Source: CAKRPJ01 sp934376955
GTDB taxonomy: Bacteria; Bacillota; Clostridia; Lachnospirales; Lachnospiraceae
Assembly: GCA_934376955.1 (NCBI GenBank)
Contig: CAKRPJ010000028.1
Location: 1 to 30,051 of the forward strand
Direction of reading: 5' to 3'
Length of the DNA: 30,051 bases
Under the pieces are notes generated by a model, which was given only the letters and a program-made list of their open reading frames with translations, was not told the DNA's origin and did not search any database. Below are positions 1 through 6,058 of the stretch, piece by piece. Made by a program: the position numbers and the translations under genes. Position 1 is the first letter of the stretch; each line of letters opens with the position of its first letter.

Positions 1-12
1 CCTGATACAAGC

Positions 13-61
13 AAGTCCCCACCCACTGCTTATTGCTTTTCGCAATTGAAGCAGGGGACTT
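13..61. repeat. Long imperfect palindrome upstream of recombinase
   Basis: Bases 13-19 pair with 55-61, 26-31 with 49-54, and 32-36 with 42-46, leaving a short loop at 37-41 and a bulge at 21-25. The whole 49-base segment can therefore fold into one long hairpin. It sits about 90 bases ahead of the recombinase start. It could be a terminator of an upstream gene, an end of an IS200/IS605-type element, or a structured site within the integrated element. The rest of 1-147 shows no gene, only the ribosome binding site GGGAGATG before the recombinase ATG. Confidence 0.6.
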
Positions 62-147
62 ACTTGATTCGGTTAAACTTTTTGCTTATATGCCGGAGAC
101 GTATTTTTACTTCCCTTTTCCCATAGGCTTTAACGGGAGATGATAAT

Positions 148-1596
148 ATGACAGAACCTATGAACCTTTCTATCGGCGCTGCCTATATCCGCGTCAGTAC
201 CGATGACCAGACAGAGCTGTCTCCGGATGCCCAGCTGCGAATGATTTTAGATGCGGCAAAGAGAGACGGCATTACCATTCCGCCTGAGTTTATTTTTATG
301 GAGCAGCATGGTATTTCCGGCCGCCGGGCTGACAACCGGCCGGAATTCCAACGGATGATCTCCGTTGCCAAACAATTGCCCTCTCCTTTCCGGTATCTGT
401 ATCTCTGGAAGTTCTCCCGGTTCGCCCGGAATCAGGAAGAAAGTGCTTTTTACAAGGGTATCCTCCGGAAGAAATGCAACGTGACCATTATAAGCGTGTC
501 GGAGCCGATCATGGACGGCATGTTTGGCCGTTTGGTGGAAATGATCATCGAATGGTCTGACGAATTTTACTCGGTCAATCTGTCCGGTGAGGTGATCCGC
601 GGCATGACCCAGAAGGCTCTTGAGCATGGATACCAGACAACTCCCTGCCTTGGGTATAACGCGGTAGGAGGCGGGAAACCCTTTGTTATTAATGACGAGC
701 AGTATCGGATCGTCGAATTTATCCATCAGTCCTACCATGATGGCCAAGATCTAATGCAGATCGCCCGAAACGCAAATGACATGGGGTACCGGACCCGACG
801 CGGAAATCTTTTTGACCATCGTTCCGTGAAGTTAATTTTGACCAACAGCTTCTACATCGGAATTGTAAAATGGAGGGAGCATGTATTTCAGGGCACCCAT
901 GAATGCCGAGAGTCTGTAACCGGCATTTTTGCAGACAATCAGGCGCGGATGCTGCGGGAATACCATCCAACACACCGCAGGGAAGTATCGTCGTGCCGAC
1001 ACTGGCTTTCCGGGATCCTTAAATGCTCTGTTTGCGGTGCCTCTTTAGGTTACTGCCGCAAGCAGCGCCGTTCTCCGGCTTATTTCCAGTGTTGGCGATA
1101 CTCAAAAGGCCTGCACCCCGTATCCTGCTCTCTTGTGGCAACAAAGGCAGAAAGCGCCCTGCTGGATTCTCTGAACATGATTCTAAAGGCAGGCAAAGTG
1201 GAATTTACTTATATCCGAAAGCAGCTCCCCGAAATTCACAATCGTGAGGCCGCGATCAGAGGAGCTCTTGATCGTCTGGGATCGAAAGAGCTCAGGATTC
1301 GTGAGTCCTACGAGGGAGGGATTGATACGCTGGAAGAATTTAAGCGAAATAAAGAGCGATTGAATAAAGAACGGGAACGATTAAACGAAGATCTGAAATT
1401 GCTGAAGATGTCGGATCCTGAGCCGCATCGGGAACAGAATGGGAAAGGGGGATGGGAAAAGCTCTGCACAGTATGCGACCTCCTGCAGTCCTCGGAGGTA
1501 CCGATGGAAACCAAGGGAAACGCCCTGCGGGGCGTTCTGCAGAAGGTCGTATATGATGGAAAGGAAAAATACATGGAATTCCATTATTATGTATGA
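148..1596 (+). CDS. Large serine recombinase (SpoIVCA/phage-integrase type)
   Basis: This 482-residue protein starts with a resolvase domain (about residues 10-150) that carries the family motif YIRVST with the nucleophilic serine. A Recombinase domain (about 165-270) follows, then a zinc ribbon around residues 293-325 (CSVCG, later C-W and C), then a charged coiled coil near 355-420. This domain order is that of large serine recombinases, which integrate and excise phages, skin elements and integrative elements by cutting short att sites. The ATG is preceded by GGGAGATG at proper spacing. The gene ends 36 bases before the truncated cotJC, on the opposite strand. Recombinases commonly sit at the end of the element they mobilise, so this is the likely enzyme that put the element into cotJC and could remove it. 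No directionality factor is visible in the part of the element seen here. Confidence 0.93.
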   Translation: MTEPMNLSIGAAYIRVSTDDQTELSPDAQLRMILDAAKRDGITIPPEFIFMEQHGISGRRADNRPEFQRMISVAKQLPSPFRYLYLWKFSRFARNQEESAFYKGILRKKCNVTIISVSEPIMDGMFGRLVEMIIEWSDEFYSVNLSGEVIRGMTQKALEHGYQTTPCLGYNAVGGGKPFVINDEQYRIVEFIHQSYHDGQDLMQIARNANDMGYRTRRGNLFDHRSVKLILTNSFYIGIVKWREHVFQGTHECRESVTGIFADNQARMLREYHPTHRREVSSCRHWLSGILKCSVCGASLGYCRKQRRSPAYFQCWRYSKGLHPVSCSLVATKAESALLDSLNMILKAGKVEFTYIRKQLPEIHNREAAIRGALDRLGSKELRIRESYEGGIDTLEEFKRNKERLNKERERLNEDLKLLKMSDPEPHREQNGKGGWEKLCTVCDLLQSSEVPMETKGNALRGVLQKVVYDGKEKYMEFHYYV

Positions 1597-1633
1597 TCCA
1601 AAAAACCCCTGAGCTATGCGGTTTTGAATCACA

Positions 1634-1747
1634 TTATCGTTTTTTGCAGTCCGGGCCGCCATACTGGCTGATAATAAACTGTGCCATCTGTGCATTCGGT
1701 TCTTTTATATTTACCGGATACTGAAGCCGCTTTTCATATCTCCACAT
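1634..1747 (-). pseudogene. cotJC: Truncated 5' part of cotJC, split by the integrated element
   Basis: The reading frame begins MWRYEKRLQYPVNIK and continues to QYGGPD, which matches the start of CotJC (in B. subtilis MWVYEKKLQYPVKV...QYGGADGELAA). CotJC is a manganese-catalase-like spore coat protein of about 190 residues. Here only 37 codons are open: similarity ends exactly at GGPD and the frame stops four codons later. The ATG lies one base after the cotJB stop (TAATATG), as expected in an intact cotJABC operon. The gene is therefore interrupted, not degenerate. If the element is excised in the mother cell, as with sigK/skin, a full cotJC could be restored. If not, this is a dead fragment. 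Confidence 0.85.
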
Positions 1748-1748
1748 A

Positions 1749-2114
1749 TTAGTATCCCCCTTCCCATGGCCATTTTTCAGTTTCCCAGCTCCAGCCTTGG
1801 CCTGTGACGGAATCAATGAAAAGGGGGCCGAACTGTGCCTGATAAGCGTTTAATGCGTTTCTCCTCTGCATATTCGCATCCAGAAAATATCGCATTGCTT
1901 CCGCATTATCCGGGTGTGTATCCAAAAACAGGCTTGCGTCATCGACTGCAAAGCTCAGTGCATTGATCTGCTGCAGCTGCATGGCTCTTGACATAGCGCC
2001 CTGCGCTAGCTTATTGTGCATCCCATAATTTACTCTGCCGTTCGATCCACCTGCGGTACCACCGCCCATCGTGAAGTTCATACGGTTATCCAGCCTGCAA
2101 TTCATCCCTGCCAT
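1749..2114 (-). CDS. cotJB: Spore coat protein CotJB
   Basis: The C-terminal half carries the CotJB signature: a helix with LFLDTHPDNAEAM, then QFGPLFIDS and an aromatic end W-x-W-E-x-x-x-W-P-W-E. About 35 extra N-terminal residues, rich in Met, Asn and Gly, precede the conserved core. The ATG at 2114 is chosen because GGGAGG lies eight bases upstream; a GTG at 2123 is possible but has no such site. The gene overlaps the end of cotJA by 13 bases and ends one base before cotJC, so the three genes are translationally coupled. CotJB is a small coat-associated protein made in the mother cell during sporulation. Its biochemical role is not known. Confidence 0.9.
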   Translation of the reverse strand: MAGMNCRLDNRMNFTMGGGTAGGSNGRVNYGMHNKLAQGAMSRAMQLQQINALSFAVDDASLFLDTHPDNAEAMRYFLDANMQRRNALNAYQAQFGPLFIDSVTGQGWSWETEKWPWEGGY

Positions 2115-2425
2115 GCCCAGCACCTCCCAACAACAAAGGGATAATCAAGAGACGGGAATATCGTTCCGTGCTGAAAGCCATATTCAACCGGATACAAGGT
2201 TTCCCAGCTCTGGATCGGAACATACCCCATACCGATGGGGAATCCGGAAAGCTCCGGCCGGATCACCGGACCGGGGCCTGACGGCATCCCCGGCGGCAGC
2301 ACTGGGCCGGGACCCGATGGCATTCCCGGCGGCAGCATTGAATCGGGGCCTGATGGCATTCCCGGCGGCAGTATCGGGCAGCCGGGTTTTTTTGATCTGT
2401 TATCTGAGATCTGACTGCAATTCAT
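2102..2425 (-). CDS. cotJA: Spore coat-associated protein CotJA with proline-rich repeats
   Basis: The C-terminal part (about residues 62-107) has the CotJA pattern: MGYVPIQSWETLY, then HGTIFPSLDYPF and a Cys near the end. The N-terminal part is unusual. Residues 19-54 are three tandem copies of a 12-residue unit, LPPGMPSGPGPV or a close variant. The 36-base units of DNA are nearly identical. The ATG at 2425 has AAAGGAG nine bases upstream. CotJA is the first gene of the operon and is needed in B. subtilis for correct assembly of CotJC into the coat. The repeats may alter packing or cross-linking, but that is inference. Confidence 0.9.
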   Translation of the reverse strand: MNCSQISDNRSKKPGCPILPPGMPSGPDSMLPPGMPSGPGPVLPPGMPSGPGPVIRPELSGFPIGMGYVPIQSWETLYPVEYGFQHGTIFPSLDYPFVVGRCWAWQG

Positions 2426-2450
2426 ATTTTGTACTCCTTTCCTGTTCTAG

Positions 2451-2462
2451 TAATAAGTTATG
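2451..2462 (-). promoter_or_regulatory. Possible mother-cell sigma (E/K) -10 element for cotJ
   Basis: Read on the minus strand this is CATAACTTATTA, which fits the CATA-N3-TA form of SigK -10 boxes and resembles the CATA start of SigE -10 boxes. It lies about 25-35 bases ahead of the cotJA ATG. I do not see a convincing -35 at the expected distance, so this is only a candidate. The cotJ operon of B. subtilis is SigE-dependent. Confidence 0.3.
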
Positions 2463-2510
2463 CAACAGGAGGAGTCCGCGACTATGATCGCAGGTATTTT
2501 TATATCATTA

Positions 2511-2957
2511 TCATTTCATTCTGTTTTTCGCCGTTTCACCTGCGCCCGGCTCGGATTTTCTATAATGGTCGGCAAAATATTTCATGATATCTTTTCTTGT
2601 TACGATTCCGATAAATGACTTTTTATCATCGAGAACGGGAACGAAGTTCTGCTGCATAGCCATATTCAGAAGATCCTCCATCCTGCTGTCCACCCGAACC
2701 GGAGTATTGTCCGATCTTCTGGGGACATCTGTGACTTGGATCCGTTTCGCCTCCGCAAGGCTGAGACAAAGCTGATTTTTTATGTACCAGAGAAGGTCAC
2801 CCTCTGTCAGAGTTCCCACATATTGTCCCTGCTTTCCGATGATAGGAACCGCGGAATATTTATGGAACTCCATCTTGTCCATGGCCTGCTTCAGGCTTTC
2901 CTCCTCACTGATATACGCCACATCACTCTTAGGCGTCAAAAAAAACAGAATATTCAT
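2511..2957 (-). CDS. CBS-domain pair protein
   Basis: A 148-residue protein made almost entirely of two CBS repeats: one around residues 8-60 (ending VGTLTEGDLLWYI) and one around 72-132 (ending FIGIVTRKDIMKYF). Such stand-alone pairs usually bind adenine nucleotides and act as regulatory subunits or sensors. No catalytic domain is attached. AAGGAG lies a few bases before the ATG. It follows the LUD-domain gene by 11 bases on the same strand, so the two are probably co-transcribed. The ligand and partner cannot be told from the sequence. Confidence 0.85.
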   Translation of the reverse strand: MNILFFLTPKSDVAYISEEESLKQAMDKMEFHKYSAVPIIGKQGQYVGTLTEGDLLWYIKNQLCLSLAEAKRIQVTDVPRRSDNTPVRVDSRMEDLLNMAMQQNFVPVLDDKKSFIGIVTRKDIMKYFADHYRKSEPGAGETAKNRMK

Positions 2958-2968
2958 TTGAAATCTCC

Positions 2969-3571
2969 TTAATAGCCAAGTTCTTCGTTGATAAACACGA
3001 TCTCTGTTTCCATCCCGTTCATCGGACGTTCAAGAATCACGGTAGCATTACAGATGCGGGCAGGACTGCTGCAGTTATAGCAGTGGTCATCTGCCCTCGC
3101 CGCGCAGGGAGTGGCAACGCCCAGCCGTACTGCATTTCTGGTACATGCGATATTTTTCGCACGCTTTAACGCTCCGGAAAGATCCGGGGCGATCTTATTT
3201 TTTCCCACAATATAAAAAACACGCTTCGGCCCGAACAGACTGGCTGCGACCCGGTTTCCGGTGCCGTCGATATTGACAAGCTCACCGGTTTCCGCCACGC
3301 CGTTCGCACTCAGGATATAAACCGTGGAGCTCATGGCTTTTTTTCTCGCTTCCGCTGCCGGCATATCATCCCGCCAGTGCCATGCCATATCATTGTCTTC
3401 CTTTAAGATATCGTAAAGCCCCATCTCCTGCAGCGTTACCGAACCACCGAAGCCCACCTGCTCTCCATGGATCTTTTCCTTAAGATAAGCGGCCGCCTCC
3501 TCCTTTGTTTCAAAAAAAGAGGTATGAAATTTATGGTCCTCAAAATTTTTCTTTAATGTCTCAATATCCAT
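2969..3571 (-). CDS. LUD-domain (LutC/YkgG, DUF162) protein
   Basis: The protein has about 200 residues with the LUD-family core: an early GFGGSVTLQEMGL motif (about residues 42-54), an alternating alpha/beta middle, and the ETGELVNIDGTGNRVAA segment. Relatives include LutC of lactate utilisation and many uncharacterised clostridial proteins. A cysteine cluster C-x-x-C-x(6)-C sits near residues 163-173 and may bind metal or be redox active. The start is taken at 3571 because GGAGGAAATAAA immediately precedes that ATG; an upstream in-frame start at 3640 has no such site. No lutA or lutB is nearby, so a lactate role is not supported. Confidence 0.85.
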   Translation of the reverse strand: MDIETLKKNFEDHKFHTSFFETKEEAAAYLKEKIHGEQVGFGGSVTLQEMGLYDILKEDNDMAWHWRDDMPAAEARKKAMSSTVYILSANGVAETGELVNIDGTGNRVAASLFGPKRVFYIVGKNKIAPDLSGALKRAKNIACTRNAVRLGVATPCAARADDHCYNCSSPARICNATVILERPMNGMETEIVFINEELGY

Positions 3572-3702
3572 TTTATTTCCTCCACAAATACTGATTATAG
3601 TTATTTTATCACATTTTTTCCCTGAAATCACGAATTTCATGTGAATAATTTCTTAAAAAGCTGTGAAATTGTGCAGTGCAGGAAAAAGAGGTCGATGCTC
3701 AC

Positions 3703-3955
3703 GATTTCCCGCTTTTTCTCCGGTTCGTCCGCTTCATCTCCAGCTTTTCTTCCGGCCAATGCCCCTGATTTCCAACTTTTTCTCCGGTTCGTCCGCTTCA
3801 CCTCCGGCTTTTTTTCCGGCCAATGCCCCTGATTTCCTGCTTTTTCTTTGGTTCGTCCGCTTCGTCTCCGGCTTTTCTTCCGGCCAATGCCCCTGATTTC
3901 CTGCTTTTTCTCTAATTCGTCCGCTTTTTCCCCGGATTTTCTGCTGGCACCTGCT
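3703..3955. repeat. 64-bp tandem repeat array (three full copies and a degenerate fourth)
   Basis: Units begin at 3703, 3767, 3831 and 3895, exactly 64 bases apart. Each starts GATTTCC and contains TTCGTCCGCTTC and then CCGGCCAATGCCCCT. The first three are about 90% alike and the fourth decays near its end. Because 64 is not a multiple of three, each copy shifts frame, so the array is unlikely to code for a repeat protein even though short open frames cross it. It fills most of the 460-base gap 3572-4031, together with the terminator at 3988-4028. No promoter was recognised in the gap. Confidence 0.9.
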
Positions 3956-3987
3956 CATGGGAAGTTCCTCGGAATTTCCTGTTACAC

Positions 3988-4028
3988 AAAAAGAGCAGTA
4001 AGCCTGTCTGTCCGCTCACTGCCCTTTT
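3988..4028 (-). terminator. Intrinsic terminator after the SpoIIQ-like gene
   Basis: On the minus strand AAAAGGGCAGT pairs with ACTGCTCTTTT (one G-U pair) around an 18-base loop that itself has a small AGC/GCT stem, followed by T residues. It begins three bases after the stop of the SpoIIQ-like gene and ends transcription before the 64-bp repeats. Confidence 0.8.
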
Positions 4029-4031
4029 CCA

Positions 4032-4859
4032 TCACTCCAGATAATCCAGTGCATCCACCGGTTTGTCATCCTTCAGAAGCTCGAAATAGAGATTGACTCC
4101 TTCAACCGAATAATATTTTGTCGGCTCTGCCACATACCCCAGCGCATCCCCGCTTTGGAGATATTCATTGACCTCCACGAGGACCTCCTTTAACTGGCCG
4201 CATAGGGCGGTATATCCGTTTCCCATGTCCAGCCGGACATAATTTCCGATCTCCTCGTTACATCCGATCTCCATAACTCTGGCATTTGCCGGAGCAAGGA
4301 CCGGTGTGCTCACCTCACTCTGAATCACATTGGCCGGGCTGCATTTATACTGATCTAAAGTCGGAAAATAAGTAGTTGTATCCATGCTGTACCCGATCAG
4401 GATATTTCCCGTTACCGGCCATGAAAGCCGATCCTCCTCAGTAAAGTCAAGGCTCAGAGCCTGATTCGCGATAACTCCCGCCGGTTCGGCCTCCGGCACC
4501 TCCTCCTTGGGCAGGGCAGGATCCTCCTGCAAAGACAGGATCGTTTCGGAAACATGATCTCCGTTATCCACGCCTGCCTCAAGAAACTTAGCATCGGCTT
4601 CCTCATTTGCTGTTTCCGCCTTTGCTGCCTCCTCTGTCCATCTGGCATCGGAGGAACCTATGACCTGCGGCTTTCCGCCCTCATCCTCGGCAATCACGCC
4701 GTCGGGGCCCTCCAACTCCAGATATGGACTTTTTTCCAAGTTTTCGTTTCCCTTTCTGATCTTCACTGCACCTGCTGCGGCAACAAGAGTCAGCAGGCCT
4801 AACACGAGCATCACAAGGACCATTTTATCCCTGAAAAGCTGGTTTACTTTTTCCTTCAC
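4032..4859 (-). CDS. spoIIQ: SpoIIQ-like membrane protein with degenerate LytM/M23 domain
   Basis: The protein has a short cytoplasmic N-terminus, one membrane segment (about residues 13-33), an acidic Glu/Ala-rich linker, and a C-terminal LytM fold from about residue 140 (LSWPVTGNILIGYSMDTT to NLYFELLKDDKPVDALDYL). In active M23 peptidases zinc is held by H-x(3)-D and H-x-H. Here the first His is replaced by Tyr (YSMD) and the second motif reads NLYFE, so no zinc site is visible. SpoIIQ of B. subtilis is also inactive and bridges the engulfing membranes with SpoIIIAH. The GTG at 4859 is preferred, with GAGGTG seven bases upstream; another GTG is at 4868. It lies just downstream of a SpoIID-like gene, as in many Clostridia. 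Confidence 0.7.
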   Translation of the reverse strand: MKEKVNQLFRDKMVLVMLVLGLLTLVAAAGAVKIRKGNENLEKSPYLELEGPDGVIAEDEGGKPQVIGSSDARWTEEAAKAETANEEADAKFLEAGVDNGDHVSETILSLQEDPALPKEEVPEAEPAGVIANQALSLDFTEEDRLSWPVTGNILIGYSMDTTTYFPTLDQYKCSPANVIQSEVSTPVLAPANARVMEIGCNEEIGNYVRLDMGNGYTALCGQLKEVLVEVNEYLQSGDALGYVAEPTKYYSVEGVNLYFELLKDDKPVDALDYLE

Positions 4860-4903
4860 GTTTATCACCTCGGTAATATTCTTACCAAAGTAAAACGGCT
4901 TAT

Positions 4904-5851
4904 TCAGTTTTTATCATATAATATTTCCACATTTTGGAAATAATGGCCCATCAGCCAGCGGTATCCGCAGCCCTCCTTCTCATATTCTCTTGCACCTGCC
5001 TGAGAAAAACCATATCCGTCCCCGATCCCTTTGCAGGAAACACGTATGTTTCCGTCGAGTACCTCAAAGGAATAGCAGGAGGAGGAAAGTCCCAGTGCAT
5101 ACTGAACCTCCGTCCCGGAATAGGTTTTCCGGCCGATCCGAATACTTCTCACATATCCGGCTCCATCCCGTTCTGCGATCTGGATCTCCTCTGGCAGTTG
5201 TTCAGGAGCTACCGTTACTGCCCCCGGTATTCCGTTTACCTGTCCGGCCATGCTCCGGGGCGTGAATATCTTGACCGTCAAATAATTATCGGCCAGAAGG
5301 TCTCCCCCACTTTCCGCCGAGATAAGATAGGGATGTTCTTCATCCCCCTCTCTCGTTCTTCCCGAGGCGGCCCGGCAGAAAAATGGCTCGATCGGCTCTC
5401 CCTCATAGGCGGCATACATTCCCTCCGTATCCCGGACGGCCGCCCTGAGGTTTCCGTACATGCGTGCAAAATCCTCTTTTCCCCACAGCTTTTCCATCTG
5501 GGAATGGCTCAGGGCATCCATATCAAGAGCCTCCTCCATGATCTCCATAGAGTCCTCCATTTCCCGGTAAATGCCGGTGCGTAAAAGTATGGCCTGCGCC
5601 TTCAGGGTCTCCGGCCCGAAATCGGCAGGGATAACGGCAGCCAGTGCCGGGATCAAAAACTCCTCCACCGAGATCCGGCTCCTTTTTCCTCCCCGCTCCG
5701 TGATCACTACCCTGCTTCTGTTATCTTCCGTTTCTTTTTCCCGATTCGAGATCTCCTCTGCCTCCGTTCCCCAAAGACAGCCTGTCCACGCAAGGGTTGT
5801 CGCGTAGGGAAGCATCACCATCAAAAAAAGCACTGCCAGAAACCGTTTCAT
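4904..5851 (-). CDS. spoIID: SpoIID/LytB-like protein lacking the catalytic glutamate
   Basis: This 315-residue protein starts with a signal/anchor segment (about residues 4-25). It then shows the SpoIID domain: VEEFLIPALAAVIPADF, LKAQAILLRTGIY, a central substrate-like region (FFCRAASGRTREGDEEHPYL), and KGIGDGYGFSQAGA near the C-terminus. SpoIID is a lytic transglycosylase that thins septal peptidoglycan during engulfment; its catalytic Glu lies in the AAEMP motif. Here that motif reads AAVIP, so the Glu is Val at residue 73. The otherwise strong GHGVGMSQYGA motif is also changed (DGYGFSQAGA). The fold looks kept but the activity may be lost. It is followed by the SpoIIQ-like gene 45 bases downstream. 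Either this is a diverged paralogue or the lineage uses another active site. Confidence 0.72.
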   Translation of the reverse strand: MKRFLAVLFLMVMLPYATTLAWTGCLWGTEAEEISNREKETEDNRSRVVITERGGKRSRISVEEFLIPALAAVIPADFGPETLKAQAILLRTGIYREMEDSMEIMEEALDMDALSHSQMEKLWGKEDFARMYGNLRAAVRDTEGMYAAYEGEPIEPFFCRAASGRTREGDEEHPYLISAESGGDLLADNYLTVKIFTPRSMAGQVNGIPGAVTVAPEQLPEEIQIAERDGAGYVRSIRIGRKTYSGTEVQYALGLSSSCYSFEVLDGNIRVSCKGIGDGYGFSQAGAREYEKEGCGYRWLMGHYFQNVEILYDKN

Positions 5852-5907
5852 ACAATAAGGCCCACCTCACACACTTTTTATAAAGTCTATGAGACGGGCC
5901 ATATATT

Positions 5908-6054
5908 TAGAACAAGTAACTATTCAGTACCTTCATAGTTACAAGCAAAAATCCATTCCAAATCGGCTGCGCCGATGGGATTTTTGCCTTCCGGCTTATG
6001 TTTTCTTACGGTCAGCGCAGCAAGTGCGCAGACCTACTGAACAATTACTAGAAC
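5908..6054. mobile_element. MITE-like structured repeat with terminal inverted repeats
   Basis: Terminal inverted repeats of 14 bases (5916-5929 and 6035-6048) match at 12 positions. They are bordered by the same six bases, TAGAAC, at 5908-5913 and 6049-6054, as a target-site duplication would be. Inside are two perfect-stem hairpins: 5945-5954 with 5978-5987 (with an inner ATCGGC/GCCGAT stem), and 6010-6034 (GGTC-a-GCGCA against TGCGC-a-GACC). No coding frame is present. The element lies right after the glgP stop and may serve as its transcription end. Confidence 0.6.
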
Positions 6055-6058
6055 TGGT

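Larger units (their letters stand above)
1..1655. mobile_element. Right-hand end of an integrated element interrupting cotJC
   Basis: The element holds a large serine recombinase whose 3' end faces the junction, and the DNA on the other side of the junction is the 5' part of cotJC on the minus strand. CotJC similarity stops at the residues GGPD, coded near 1647-1660, and the next codons (C-K-K-R-stop) are foreign. The crossover is therefore placed at roughly 1640-1660. The left end and the remainder of cotJC must lie before base 1 if the element is complete. The right boundary is inferred from protein homology, not from a seen att repeat. Confidence 0.65.

Noticed and set aside
110..135. CATAGGCTTTA ahead of the recombinase as a SigE/SigK -10 box
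   Set aside because: No suitable -35 at the right distance. Mother-cell control of the recombinase would be attractive but is not supported by sequence here.
2071..2487. Plus-strand frame with repeated FPAA residues
   Set aside because: It lies opposite cotJA, and its repeats merely mirror the CotJA proline repeats.
2969..3571. Lactate utilisation role for the LUD-domain gene
   Set aside because: The lutA and lutB partners are absent, and the family covers many unrelated functions.
3703..3955. Possible CRISPR array because of regular spacing
   Set aside because: The whole 64-base unit repeats, with no unique spacers between constant repeats, and there are no cas genes.
3734..3958. Short Arg/Lys-rich open frames across the 64-bp repeats
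   Set aside because: The repeat period is not a multiple of three, the frames lack ribosome binding sites, and similar open frames occur on both strands.
4934..5584. Plus-strand open frame of about 216 codons
   Set aside because: It is antisense to the recognisable SpoIID-like gene and has no family features.
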